Shown here piece after piece: positions 20,619 to 31,962 of a stretch of 64,000 bases of DNA. The notes under the pieces are model-generated. The model made no database searches and had not been told where the DNA came from. It worked only from the letters and a program-made list of their open reading frames with translations. Positions within the stretch are counted from its first letter, which is position 1. Each line of letters opens with the position of its first letter. Made by a program: the position numbers and the translations under genes. Source of the DNA: Piezodorus guildinii (lineage: Eukaryota > Arthropoda > Insecta > Hemiptera > Pentatomidae); contig CM041295.1 of assembly GCA_023052935.1 (NCBI GenBank), positions 159,760,366 to 159,824,365 on the forward strand, written 5' to 3'.

Positions 20619-23047
20619 TCATGGTCGGGAATTCGTAGGGGAAGTAACGGTGGTTTTTGTGTTATAAGAATCTATAAGGTTTTTAATGACGTTTTTTGGG
20701 AAGCTGTTTAAGGTTAGTATTTTTTTAATACGTTCGATATTATTAGGATGGTACTTTGGATCAGACAAGGATAGGCAACGGTGGACGAGATTCTTGGCAA
20801 CATTTAATTTCTGATGATATGGGTGTTGGGAGAAGAAGTTGAGCAGTCTACCGGAATAGGTGGATTTGGTGTACCAGTCAGTTGAAATAGAACCGTCAGT
20901 TTTTCTAGTGATAAGTAAGTCTAAAAAGGGAATTGTCAAGTTGTTTTCTCTTTCTACGGTAAAACGGAGGCGTGGATCATATGAATTAAACGATTTTAGG
21001 ATATCGGGGATTTTGTCTGGGTTTATTATAAGGAAGAGGTCGTCCACGTACTTTTTAATAAATATAATTTCATTTTTATAGGTTGCGGTTATAGAGTCGA
21101 GTAAGTCATTTAGTACGATATTAGAGAGGTCAGGAGCGAGACAGTTTCCCATTGCAAGTCCCGAGATCTGATTGTAAAATTTGTTCTGAAAAGTGAGATA
21201 TCCGGTTTTACAACAAAGTTTTAATGATTCTAAATATGAAAGAAGATTGAGTGTGGTGTGGGGTTCAATGATGTTCCAGTGTTTTTCTACTAGTTGGATA
21301 ACTTTATCAATGGGAATATTGGTAAATAGGCTTTCGGCGTCAAAGGATGTTAGAATGTAGTTGGGGGGAATATGCAATGATAGTAACTGTTCTCGGAGGT
21401 AAATGGAATTGTTAATGTGATAGGGGTTAGTTCGGCTAAGTATTTTAAGTGAAGGTAGAAGGAATTTACTAAGTTTCGAGGAAGATGCGTTGATGTTAGA
21501 AATGATGGGACGGAGTGGATTGCCGGGTTTGTGAATTTTGGGAAGGCCATATAAACGCGGGGGTAAGGAGTTGTACGAGATCAAGTTTCTGTACGTGGTT
21601 AGGTTGATGAATTTATTTTCTAAGAGATTTTTGATATGTTGATTGAATTTAATCATGAGAGGGCGGGTGGGATCACGGGAAGATGGTGTATATGTCGATC
21701 GGTCTGATAAGAGTGAGTTTATTTTGTCGTCGTATTCAGTTTTGTCCATTATAACTGTCACGTTACCTTTGTCAGCCCTAGTAACTATAAGTTGTTCATT
21801 GGATCTGAGGAATGAGCGAGTGAAGGAAAGATCTTTGAAGAAGAGGGGGGAAAGAGACGATTGAGGTGGAGGGCGTTGGAGGTGGTTGGAGATCATATTA
21901 CTAATACGTAAACGGGAGATTTCCTTGTCCTCCTCACTTATTTTGAAAATATCATCTTTATAAATATATTCCAAATCCGTGATAAGTTGGGGAATCATTT
22001 TTGAAGGATTAGAAGAAGGGGTAGAAAAATTGGGACCTAAGCTCAAAATGTTGTTAACATTAGGGGGGACTGAGGTAGAGGAAATATTTTTCATCCAATT
22101 ATCAGAGCCTTTAGGATACGGTTTTTTATTAATACTATTTTCATAAATGGTTTTAAATTTTTTAACGAGGGAAAGTTTTGTCTGTTTTTTAGTGAAAGCA
22201 AAAATTGTTTGAATACTTGTAGTCAGTTTGTCCATGTTCTGGTCGCCTATAATAGGATGTAAAGAAGAATTTAAGGAACGTATATTGTCGTTTATGTGGT
22301 CAATTTGTTGTATGGTTTCTCTAATTTTTAAGTTCAGTAGCGTTCTTTTGTATTTGTCCAATGAGTGTGTCAGTTTGGAGGCAAGAGAATTTGACAAAGG
22401 GACTTGACTAATGCAGTTCTCAATAAATTTTGGGAAAAGAGAATGGGTTCGACATTTTAATAAGAAAATTCTTTGTTCAGTTTTTTTGGCAAGTCGTTTG
22501 TGGAGGTTGCAAAGATTGTTAAAGGCTTGTGTATTTTGGGGGAATTGCGATTTTAGTGAGGAGAAAATATGATGGTGGTCATTATTAGTAATCACTGAAG
22601 AAAGGTGGTAAGGGGTTGAAGAGGATATATTTTGAGTCTGGGAGAAAGATGTATCCAGAGAAGTAATTGAAAGATGAGAAGTAACTAGGGAAGAAGGTGT
22701 ATGGGGAGTTTTAGTATAATGTTGAGTTGGGAGGTGAGTAAAAATCCATTACTATTTAACCTAGTGTGATAGCGGTGTGATGGTCTAGAAGAATCCAAAA
22801 GAGCGGTCGACTGAGGGTTTGGTCGTTGTAGTGGTGATCGAGTTGTTACCTTTTTAGAACTGGAAATGTGGTGATGAGAAGAGCGTGAGTCACCTGAAGG
22901 TGTAGAAATGATGGCTTGTTGAGATGAGAATACCTGATGTTGTTGAGATGTAGATAGTATGTCCTGCTTGCGATTTTGTATTCTGGCGCTGCGGCGGAGA
23001 GTTGAGGAGGATGTATCTTTTTGTTGTTCCCGCGTTCTTTTTATCAT
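20619..23047 (-). pseudogene. PLE polyprotein: N-terminal region and Penelope-type reverse transcriptase
   Basis: The start chosen is ATG at 23045-23047 (MIKRTREQQ), giving a basic, serine-rich N-terminus. A one-base slip at a T-run near 22745-22755 moves to the long frame, which is open to 20619 with no stop (658 codons from the GTG at 22595). RT landmarks are VTRADKGN, LPPRLYGLPKIHK, TSFDAESLFTNIP (first catalytic Asp), GLAMGNCLAPDLSN and KYVDDLFLI (catalytic YVDD), then the thumb FLDLLITR. These are typical of Penelope-like RTs, which are related to telomerase. Only two frame breaks separate this copy from a full-length polyprotein, so it is fairly young. Confidence 0.9.
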
Positions 23048-23145
23048 TGTGGATATGAAGTAGAGTGGACTCACTTTTTGACTCACCTCCCAACTCAACA
23101 TTATACTAAAACTCCCCATACACCTTCTTCCCTAGTTACTTTACT
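22680..23145. repeat. Head-to-head junction of the PLE pair
   Basis: The 5' sequence of the element occurs as an inverted repeat at about 22680-22745 (minus) and 23078-23143 (plus). The plus copy starts near 23070, directly beside the minus copy's 5' leader (CCACTCTACTTCATATCC, 23050-23070). The same CCACTCTACTTCATAT word recurs in both 3' regions (19490 and 24983), as expected if pseudo-LTR sequence is present at the 5' end. Confidence 0.75.
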
Positions 23146-24060
23146 CGCTCCTGACCTCTCTAATATCGTACTAAATGACTTACTCGACTCTATAACCGCA
23201 ACCTATAAAAATGAAATTATATTTATTAAAAAGTACGTGGACGACCTCTTCCTTATAATAAACCCAGACAAAATCCCCGATATCCTAAAATCGTTTCATT
23301 CATATGATCCACGCCTCCGTTTTACCGTAGAAAGAGAAAACAACTTGACAATTCCCTTTTTAGACTTACTTATCACTAGAAACACTGACGGTTCTATTTC
23401 AACTGACTGGTACACCAAATCCACCTATTCCGGTAGACTGCTCAACTTCTTCTCCCAACACCCATATCATCAGAAATTAAATGTTGCCAAGAATCTCGTC
23501 CACCGTTGCCTATCCTTGTCTGATCCAAAGTACCACCTATATACGAACGTATTAAAAAAATACACCTTAAACAGCTTCCAAAACGTCATTAAAAACCTAT
23601 AGATTCTATAACACAAACCCCTTACTTCCCTACATCCCGACATGATTCACCCATGATTTTTTTTAGATCCACCTACATTCCGACTTCTGAATATAAAAAA
23701 ATCCTTAAATTTTCTTACTTCCAAACTAACAAAAGACCCAGAACAAGCTTTCTCACCTTTTTACCAAATACAAGACCCGATCACTCCTATAATCGTCAAA
23801 TTGTTTATAATTTCATGTCAGATGTGAGATCATTAGGAGAAACCAAAATTACCTAAAAACCAGAATATCGCACTACTCTCCGTACCTCTCGAAACCCTCA
23901 GCCTAAAACTTCTGAACACTCATACATTCATCATTCTTAACATTGACGACTGCTCCTTTTAGATTAGCTCCAACATAAGAAAAGCTATCGCTGAATCCGT
24001 CCAATCACCTCCACAATCCTGTACCACAGAACAATATTCTCACATATCCACATATTAAAC
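23070..24060 (+). pseudogene. PLE second copy: RT C-terminal half and GIY-YIG remnant
   Basis: After a short 5' piece (THLPTQHYTKTPHTPSSLVT) the sequence jumps at about 23144 into APDLSNIVLNDLLDS, deleting roughly 1.6 kb that includes the first catalytic Asp. The rest of the RT (KYVDDLFLI and thumb) is nearly identical to the minus arm up to about 23560. From there to about 24060 it is much more diverged, with frame breaks in the linker and GIY-YIG region. Confidence 0.85.
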
Positions 24061-25346
24061 TCAAAGAGCTATTTCACGTCTACCCTATATATCGTTTATT
24101 GTTTTATAATTTCTGTTGTTGTGATTATTATTATATTAAACAATATATATCCTATAATCTATATATGAACATTTTCGTATTCGATTTATGTAAAATTTCT
24201 AAATGTCCATCATATTCAATTATTCCTAACTTGACTACTGCTTATTATTGTTATCCCAAACCTGAAAGAGTCAATGTGATTTCCGTTCCAATAAATCCAA
24301 TTCCACCTGTTACTAACCAAAACAAATAGAAATCATTTACCTCCATTCCCATATAAATCTTTATCATATTTTCTCTCTATCCATATATATGTTGATTTTC
24401 ATTATTATATTTTTTATCCTGTATCGTTATTTATATTATATTTTTAATCTATCTTTGGTATCATATATTATATATGTATTTATTTTGTTTTGTTTATGTA
24501 TTTAAAATTTTCTAAATGTCTTGACTATTCAATTTATTCCAACTTGTATCTATGCTTATTTAACTTTTTTATCAACCTGTAAGATTTGTCAATTAATGAT
24601 ATTTTACAATGTTCCATTATAATTTTTTTTCCACCCTGTTATCTTTGGATACCTTAAACAGAATTAGGGATAATTAAGTTGGGAGGTACAGTCAGTTTTT
24701 TTCTCCATATACATCTTCCATCACTGTTTTTTACTATTATATAGGTGATATTTCAAGAATTAAATTATAATTTTTTATCCTGTATCGTTATTATAATCAT
24801 AAGTTAAATTTCATTGATTCTTTGTATGGTAGTATTAAGAATTTTAGTCATTGTTGTCAGACCCTGTCCATAAATCAGTACGTATTTTCCATTCTACCTT
24901 TTCCTACGTATTTTCCATCCTACCTACCCCCCATCTACCAAACAGTACCTAGTTTCCATTCTCCCACCATGCGGTACGTATCTCCACTCTACTTCATATT
25001 TTTATATTTCATATTTCATGTAAATTATTGATACCTGTGTAGATTTTGTTTAGTGAACATTTTTATTTTTTCTGTATAACACTTTCATTATTTTAATATG
25101 GTCATTGTATTTTAATTAAGTTTTTTTTTTACATATACAGTTCTTCTGTTATTTTTTCAATACCGACGTTCTCCAGCTAAATAGGTTATATAATATTGTA
25201 TATAATGTCTTTGAAATTATATTCTTTTGTATCTTTTTAGCCCTGATGATGACCCACAAAGGGGGTCGAAACGTTGGCAAACAATAAAATAGTTGAAACT
25301 ATTTAGTTGTTTCATTTAATGACCGCCACCCGGACTAATTCCTTCC
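24061..25346 (+). mobile_element. PLE 3' UTR and terminal region (plus arm)
   Basis: 24061-24450 is diverged and includes about 240 bp without a clear counterpart in the minus arm. 24480-25346 is near-identical to the reverse complement of 19143-19990, including TTGGGAGGTACAGTCAG and the terminal CCACCCGGACTAATTCCTTCC block. A hammerhead-like core lies at 25243-25272. Confidence 0.75.
25243..25278 (+). ncRNA. Hammerhead-like core in PLE 3' end (plus arm)
   Basis: CTGATGA (25243-25249), a perfect 5-bp stem GACCC (25251-25255) with GGGTC (25263-25267), then GAAAC (25268-25272). Only the core and stem II are evident. Confidence 0.45.
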
Positions 25347-25560
25347 ATTAAATATTATAGTTTATTGTACAAGTCTGTCTGTCGTAGGAAGTCAACAAGT
25401 TTTGCAGTTGTCTGTATGTGGTCTTGTAAAACGGTTGGTAAGTCAGTGTCAATTGTAATATGAGCTCTTTGAGTATCATAAGCCCTACATGTTGTCAAAA
25501 CGTGTGTAACAGTAACCGGGCAACCGCATGTTGGGCAGTATTGCGTGGATGTTCTCTAAA
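25347..25560 (-). pseudogene. I/R1-like LINE ORF2 C-terminus with zinc-binding motif
   Basis: The minus strand reads CPTCGCPVTVTHVLTTCRAY (a C-x2-C...H-x4-C motif near the end of I/R1/LOA-type ORF2), then DTQRAHITIDTDLP and LVDFLRQTDLYNKL, stopping at about 25365. The frame is open over this fragment. Its 3' UTR continues at 19029-19110 on the far side of the Penelope-like insertion. The upstream part of the element is missing. Confidence 0.7.
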
Positions 25561-25983
25561 ACTATCTAAATTTTCTTTATTCCGACATATTTTAATATCA
25601 CTGTTTTAAATTATTTAATTTTTAAAAAAACAACTGCAAATTATTACACAATGGTTTATTATTTTCAAATAACTATATTAGGACATAACTGTTTATAAAG
25701 CTGCTAATCTTTTCAAGTTTTTTGTATCTTCAGTAATAACCGAGTTTTTGTAGAATTACATCTATTATAATTTTTGACTTCAATATATAGATCCATTTTC
25801 TTCTCCTTTTTTTTAAAAATGTTTTTGGCGCTTTACTGATTCTAAAACTCTATTCATATTTGTTTTTATCTTCAAAAATAACTGATTTATAAAATTAAAT
25901 CACATTTGATCGGCCACTATTTTTATAATAACCTGCTGATATCAACGTACGTGTTAGCATCATCGTTGCATGCCCGAGTATTT
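25561..25983. other. AT-rich spacer
   Basis: Nothing recognised. Confidence 0.35.
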
Positions 25984-26135
25984 TTGTGGCTAATTTTTTT
26001 TATTTTTATTATATATGTTTTATTGAAATTTACAACTGTACAAAAAATACATCAAGTAAATATGCTGTAATGTTATAATACATGGAATGAACATGAAGAG
26101 AAACTGCTCATTGGCAGCACTCTTTGGTTGTGAGT

Positions 26136-26775
26136 CTAAACAAGAAGGTCTCGAGGCCATCTTCTTTTCAGACGCCTCGGAGGATTATCAGGAATGGAAG
26201 AGGAAGCAAGGATTGAAACTAATGGATTAGAGTGGGAGTGGAGTTTTTCATGGAAGGTGTGATACCTGGTACTGGCCAAATCAGCAACATATGAAACATT
26301 AAGATCATTGTGGATGATTTTATTCGTGACAAAGTAAGGAGCGTTAAGGATTTTGGATTGTAAGGATTGGATACGGGAAGAGTTTGATGGTTTAGTAGAG
26401 CCCCAAAGCTCTACTCCGTAGGTCCAGATAGGCCTTATGATGGTCATGTAAATAAGTCTTTTGTAGTTAAGTGAAAGGTTAGAGCGTCTGTCTAGTAAGT
26501 GTTGGAGTAGCCGAAATCTTCGTGCAGTTTCTTGTCCCTTCATTCTTGTATGCGGATTCCATGTAAGTCGTTTGTCAAGCAGGAGTCCTAAATATCGGAT
26601 CTGTTCAACCGGGACAAGCGGAATATCATTAAAGGACACTGTAGGGCAGGAAGTCATAGGTTTTCGACGAAGGGTAAAGGTAATTTGTTGGGAATTATTG
26701 GAATTGATTTTAATTCTCCAATTCTGATACCATACCTCAAGGTCTCTGATGTGGGATTGGAGAGTTTGAGAGACT
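26136..26775 (-). pseudogene. LINE A RT thumb and C-terminal domain (deleted copy)
   Basis: From the deletion junction it reads SQTLQSHIRDLEVWYQNW, then after a one-base slip RKPMTSCPTVSFNDIPL, WTYGVELWGSTKPSNSS and NVSYVADLA, and stops at the usual RRWPRDLLV. It is close in sequence to the 47.9-kb copy. Confidence 0.85.
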
Positions 26776-27434
26776 ATGTCGTGGATAGGTCGTGTCCGGG
26801 AGCTTTCCGGGAAGGTAGTTTTTGGATTAAGTTCAAAATTTCTGAAGGATGAAATGCTTTAGGAGGAAGGGCCAACTGGAGTGGAATACCCAGTGCTGCT
26901 TCAATGAATTCAAGGTGCTGCGGATTAAGGATCTCAGGATGCGGATTGTAAGTTTTAAAAAGATGCTGAGCGAATGTTTGGGATTTCTCTTCATCTGATC
27001 TGGTCCAGGATTGAGATTCATTAATGAGAGGATGATTAAAATCTTTGAAGTTCAGTAGTTTCTTAGTGGTAGTCCATAGGGATTTGTCAGTAGTTGTGAG
27101 TTTTTCAGTCATACTCAGTAAGTGTTGAGTTTTGAGATTCTTGATTTCTGATTTTAGTTGGTTTGTCAGTTTTGTATAATATGTTTTGTCTACTGGATAT
27201 CTAGTCCTGTACCACTTAGATCTTGCTTTTCTTTTTTCCCTTAATAAGATACGAATATGCTGTGGCAGGTTAGTTTGTTGAGGGTTGTTGGTGTTTGTGT
27301 TTCTACTGTTATCGAATATACTAGTACGTATTGAGTCTGTAAGTATTTCTACGGCACTGTCAACGTCTACTTTAGTCTTTAGTGGAACAGTTAAGTCCAA
27401 TTTGGTTTCCAAGTCTGTCCGAAATCCATCCCAG
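26776..27434 (-). pseudogene. LINE A ORF2 region between endonuclease and RT
   Basis: The 212-codon frame reads ETKLDLTVPLKTKVDVDSA, LPQHIRILLREKRKARSKW and LPSRKAPGHDL. It ends where the RT palm should begin. APGHDL is directly joined to sequence from beyond the YADD motif. Confidence 0.85.
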
Positions 27435-27564
27435 TTGTGGCTAATTTAATTTTATTTTTAATAAAATAAAAAAAAACGATAAAAAATGTCCAGTAGTTCT
27501 GAGAAAAATACCGTGGACGGTGGACGGCGGAAAAACAGATTTCTTTTTAAATTCCTAATTTCGG

Positions 27565-27862
27565 TTCTGGGAGCCGGTGGCTGAGTTAGCTAGCGCGCTA
27601 GTCTCCCACGCCAGAGTTGTGAGTTCGAATCCCAGTCCCAGCGTTACTTTTATAAGAATATAATTAAATGGGGACTCACTCACATCCTCTTCCCCGGGTA
27701 ATGAGACTCGTCAGCCTACTGGTGGCAAATCGAAAAAACAGGCGTAAGGAGTGATGACCCTACCCTAAACATTTCATCGAGAAACGTGAGTATATTCTCC
27801 CAGGAGTCTATACCACGCGGCCAAGTGTCTACACGGCCTGTCGCGCCAGAGAAAAAAAAAAA
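27565..27862 (+). mobile_element. tRNA-derived SINE, second family (S2)
   Basis: A box TGGCTGAGTTAGC (27578-27590) and B box GTTCGAATCCC (27623-27633) lie at tRNA spacing inside GGGAGCCGGTGGCTGAG... The unrelated body of about 220 bp ends CTGTCGCGCCAGAG with an A-run (27852-27862). The body differs wholly from S1. This is a SINE and not a functional tRNA, because the acceptor stem is not closed and the sequence continues as a unit. Confidence 0.75.
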
Positions 27863-28690
27863 TATGTTCTACGTATCATGAACGTAAGCCCTCACGTTTT
27901 TAAGGTTGTATTTTTTATTTATTTATTTTTTATTTGTTTGGTCGATTACAAATGTTTATCATTTTCAATAATAAACCAAAATACATGCTTCTAGTCCCCC
28001 TATAGATCTATAGAAACCGGTCTCATAAATTGAAATATGTATCATTTGCATATACTATTTTATGAATAAGTAGCCATCATTAAAGGTTGCACAATATAAA
28101 AAAGTAAGGATTTTCTGATGTAGCAAGACTTTCCTCGAGGAATAAAGCCAAAAGGTTTGAATACCTTTTTATTCTAAAAGGAAGCAAAACTTAGTAATAA
28201 ATTTAAATTCTCGGACCCTCTTCCTACTCTAAAAAGTTTAAGGAGTTAATATATCCATACTGAGGGAAAAGAGGGAAGGCATAAATGTGGCTGAGTAAAA
28301 GTTCTATTAATTATCACCGGTTATATAGGACGGGAAATTATAAAACTAGCAAAATTGTTCATTGCAATTTCTTATTAATTATATTCCACAAGTCGAAGTT
28401 CTACTATTTCACCTTCGATTAAATCACTAGAAACGGATTCATGAATGAAATTGTTTATGATGAAACCTCTTAGTCTCGAATGATATATTTTATTTAGTAA
28501 TATTACAATCTGCCCCATGAAGGACAATGGCTATTGTCATAAAACGCATCATTCAGAAGAATTAACTACTAAGCAAAACAAAATAAATACAAAAGTTAAT
28601 TAAAAATTAATAATATTAAAAAATATTAAATTTTTAACACTAAAAAAAATAACTTACATTCTAAGCTCATCCCTCATACATAATCATACA
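27863..28690. other. AT-rich spacer
   Basis: No gene or known family. Confidence 0.35.
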
Positions 28691-28696
28691 CACACA

Positions 28697-28757
<61 letters not shown>

Positions 28758-28790
28758 ATATATATATAAACACACACACACACACTTTGA
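28691..28790. repeat. (CA)n-(TA)n-(CA)n compound microsatellite
   Basis: Short CA runs flank about 65 bp of TA. Confidence 0.95.
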
Positions 28791-29136
28791 AATTTTGCTG
28801 CTCAATGAGAACTATAGATGGCTAGACATTTATGAAACACATAATTAGCACAAATTTTTATTTGTTTTTTTAAATTCTTGCCTCCTTGCATCTTCGATTG
28901 GCAAATGAAGGTAGAATTGTTTTGCATTATAGTAAATCTTTATTATAGTAAACTGTTAACTAAACAGTAGTTTTTCAATATCAATTCAACAATAGTTTCT
29001 TGAAATGTTGGAATATTCTTAGATATATTTAAATTTAATTTGATATATGTGTATATATATATATATATATATTTGTGTGTGTGTGTGTGTATCGCCGTTT
29101 CATTCATCTACGCCTAATTTAAAACAACTAATAATG

Positions 29137-29175
<39 letters not shown>

Positions 29176-29590
29176 GTTTGCAATAAATAAAAAAAAATAA
29201 TAAATTAAAAAATTCCATCTCTTTCCTAAAACAATCCAATTTAGTTTGCCCCACCCCGTGTTCCACTCCATACACCAAGCGCATATAACCACACAAATAC
29301 AGCATTTCCACCCGGAACCCGTTTACCTCAAATTTACCAGAACATGCCTCACCCCTAAACCGCACCTCTGATTTTGATAACCTTGTCATTGTAACTAATC
29401 CCAAAAAAACGAGACATATATTTACTCATCGCTGAAATAAATAATAATAATATGCCTGTAAAACAGAAAAGGGGATGCGGAGATGATATTTTGAACTTAA
29501 TCGAATATTTTCTGCTATCTGAAATAATAGTTTCTAAAGGTTTTACCCTCTGTTATTTTTTTATAACATATAATATTTAATAAAACTAAG
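28791..29590. other. AT-rich spacer with short microsatellites and one unassigned open frame
   Basis: It holds (TA)n/(TG)n at 29050-29090 and a poly-A run at 29142-29172. The minus-strand frame at 29230-29404 (MGLVTMTRLSKSEVRFRGEA and onward) is relatively G-rich for the region, but no family is recognised. Confidence 0.35.
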
Positions 29591-29608
29591 TAAATATGCA
29601 CACAGACA

Positions 29609-29610
<2 letters not shown>

Positions 29611-29652
<42 letters not shown>
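29611..29652. repeat. (CA)n microsatellite
   Basis: About 20 CA units. Confidence 0.95.
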
Positions 29653-29654
<2 letters not shown>

Positions 29655-29886
29655 CATACATACATTTATACATTTATATGCAGGTTTTTTAATGCTCTAA
29701 AAAATAAAGTGAACTAGTGAGATGGAAGCCAACCCGCACTAGCTGATACCACTGGTGTCAGTTTTAATTGCAATTATGGTAGCCTTGCGTGTTGAAGGGT
29801 TAAACACGAGGCGTGAAGAATTCTGAAATCACCAGAACTTTTCATAAGCCCTTAGGGAAAGTCTTTTAATTCTTTCTAAATCGTAA

Positions 29887-29889
<3 letters not shown>

Positions 29890-29950
<61 letters not shown>
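29890..29950. repeat. (TA)n microsatellite
   Basis: About 25 TA units with edge variants. Confidence 0.95.
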
Positions 29951-29951
<1 letters not shown>

Positions 29952-30319
29952 CATAGCCGTAGTCATCACAGATATTGCATCACTTATCCTTTAATTTTTT
30001 AAGGTAATGAGTTAGATCCCATAGAATATTTTTGTTTTTGTCAGCTTATTTATGTTACATCCTTCAGGAAATAAAGAATTAAAAAAAAAAAGTTTCTTAG
30101 TTCTTTGTTAGTAGTTTTAACAACTACTATTATACAATTTTTAATTACGTAAATTTTAAGTATTTTGCTTTCGAAAACTATTAACATGGTGAGATTACAT
30201 GAAGTGGAACAAATTTCTTTAAAAACAGCAGTGATACAATTCCACAGTAGTCATAACTTAAAATTTTAAATTTTTTTAAATCATTTTATAAACATTTCTT
30301 TTTTTAAGTGGTGCAATGT

Positions 30320-30324
<5 letters not shown>

Positions 30325-30390
<66 letters not shown>
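30325..30390. repeat. (TA)n microsatellite
   Basis: About 30 TA units followed by CATA variants. The tyrosine/isoleucine-rich open frame across it is an artefact. Confidence 0.95.
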
Positions 30391-30392
<2 letters not shown>

Positions 30393-30559
30393 CATACATA
30401 CGTAAACATATATATTTCGTATCTAAAGTTTTTTATATGTCACAAACGTTGAAGCCTCCTAAGCGCCACTGTATAATTTACATTTCAACAGCTCTGGCTT
30501 CAATAGTTATCTTATTCATACAAGATTTGTAGGGTTCAACAAATTGGCTCTAAATAATT

Positions 30560-30640
30560 TTACAAATTGATTCCACAGCAATTTTATTTCAAATAAACGT
30601 TTCGGGGTTATTCCCCGTCTTCAGGACAAACTGCAATATC
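30560..30640 (-). ncRNA. Isolated hammerhead-like core (family P4)
   Basis: Minus strand: CTGAAGA (30618-30624), stem GGGG/CCCC with AATAA loop, then GAAAC (30599-30603), followed by GTTTATTTGAAATAAAATTG. No coding part is present. It resembles Penelope-like ends. Confidence 0.4.
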
Positions 30641-30669
30641 TTAGGAGTAAATTATAACAATTATTGCTA

Positions 30670-31552
30670 CATAAAGAATGTGTCATAGAGAAGTTGACGT
30701 GTACCGAGAAAGGTTTAAATAAGGGTGATAAGATTCCGTTTTGAGGTTTGCCGATGATTTGGTACTGCTGGGTGAAGACGCGGAAACCATACAACTAAAT
30801 ACAAGTGTGTTAGTAAAAACCGGTAAAGAAATAGGACTCGAATTAAATACCGATAAGACGAAATATATGATTAGTAGCAGAAACGGTGGCCATCTTGGTG
30901 ATATTGTTATATCAGGGCATACTTTTGAACACGTAGAGAAATTCAAGTATTTAGGTTCAATGATAACAAGAAAAAATGAAATCCAGGAAGAAATAAAGTC
31001 CCGGTTAAAGGTGAGAAATGCGTGTTATTATTCAGTTGCTAAGTTACTTAGCTCACGGCTTCTATCTAAAAACTTAAAGGATTTATTAGAATTTATAAAA
31101 CTATTTTTCTTCAGACGGTTCTTTACGGATGTAAAACGTGGCCGCTTACTTTGAAGGATGAACAACGGCTTAAGGTTTTCGAAAATAAGGTACTGTGAAA
31201 AATATTTGGTCCGAAGAGAGATGAGGCCACTGGGGAGTTTAGAAGGATATACAACGCGAAATTTCGGAACTATTATCCTGTAAATATTAATTGAGTTAAT
31301 AGCATTGCTGAGACTTAAATGGGCGAGTAAAGTTGTTGGGCTCGGTGAGGAACGGATTCCGAGAAAGTTGGTATTCGCTGATCCGACTGGTAGGCGTCCG
31401 AAAGGTAGGCCGAAGCGTCGATGGGAGGATTGCGTCAAGACTGATCTCGGGGGATCGGGCTTGAACCGTAAAAATTGTACGAGTCTGTCTAGGCGGAATT
31501 CGGTGATATCGGCATAGAACCTTCGGGTTCGGTAAGCCTATTATTATTATTA
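30670..31552 (+). pseudogene. RTE-type LINE, copy 2 (3' half)
   Basis: It starts within the RT palm (CTEKGLN, then FADDLVLLGEDAETIQLNTS) and continues through LELNTDKTKYMISSRNGG, KFKYLGSMITRKNEIQEEIK, the broken C-terminal domain, and GRRPKGRPKRRWEDCVKTDL. It ends with the GAACCTTCGGGTTC hairpin (31517-31530) and an ATT tail. Several frame breaks, for example near 31080, 31195 and 31290, make it a pseudogene. The 5' truncation is typical of LINE insertion. Confidence 0.9.
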
Positions 31553-31790
31553 TTATAACTACATAAGAACTATTTTTTAAAAGTTACATTTGTAAAATTC
31601 CTACAATAGGTAGTTACTCTATATTTGTATCATGACATCGTTTAATATTTTTCTAAATTTTACTGTAATCATTTATTTTTGTAAATTGCCATAAATGTCG
31701 AAAAAAAATTTAGTCGGAAGAAAATTTAGTTCCAGCTGAAAATAGTATAGCAATGTACTCCAGCAATCATGGTCAACTGTTCTCTTTTAG
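31553..31790. other. AT-rich spacer
   Basis: Nothing recognised. Confidence 0.3.
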
Positions 31791-31962
31791 CCCGTTCTGT
31801 CATACATACATACATAGTTGGCGCAGCAACCGTTTACCGAGTCAAGGCCTCCTTTAACAGTTGCCAGGAAGCTCCTCTACCAATGTCTTCTTGGGAATCT
31901 CATCTTCCTTCATCATCGCCATGTGACCCGCCTATCGGGGTCTCCCAACGTTCTCTCTTATA
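31791..31962 (-). pseudogene. RTE-like LINE (family D) tail fragment
   Basis: Minus strand reads AGHMAMMKEDEIPKKTLVEE, a shrunken middle, and a tail ending in ATGTATGTATG repeats. It resembles the C-terminus of another RTE-like family, also seen at 46.9-47.1 kb. Internal deletion makes it tentative. Confidence 0.5.

Larger units (their letters stand above)
19111..25346. mobile_element. Head-to-head pair of Penelope-like elements (family P1) in one insertion
   Basis: The minus arm (about 19143-23069) carries an almost complete PLE with RT and GIY-YIG endonuclease. The plus arm (about 23070-25346) is a second copy lacking most of the RT. The 3' regions of the arms (19143-19930 and 24560-25346) are near-identical inverted repeats facing outward. 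The 14-bp sequence ATTAAATATTATAG flanks the whole block at 19097-19110 and 25347-25360, which indicates that the pair arrived as one insertion. The left end has a 32-bp extension (19111-19142) not present on the right. Confidence 0.88.
25997..27434 (-). mobile_element. LINE A copy with target duplication and internal deletion
   Basis: A 5'-truncated copy. Its 3' poly-T side starts near 25997 and its 5' end is near 27434 (WDGFR). TTGTGGCTAATTT is duplicated at 25984-25996 and 27435-27447, which marks target-primed insertion. The RT palm, including the YADD block, has been deleted near 26780. Confidence 0.9.

Noticed and set aside
19111..25346. An LTR retrotransposon
   Set aside because: The long repeats are inverted, not direct. 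The RT is of Penelope type with a GIY-YIG domain, and there is no protease, integrase or RNase H.
27571..27643. A genuine tRNA gene at the S2 head
   Set aside because: A and B boxes are present, but the acceptor stem does not close and the sequence continues as a SINE body with an A-run.
29230..29404. A G-rich minus frame that looks coding
   Set aside because: Only about 58 codons outside a poly-A artefact, with no recognisable family. Kept only as a remark.
30308..30532. Tyrosine/isoleucine repeat open frame
   Set aside because: It is a translated (TA)n microsatellite.
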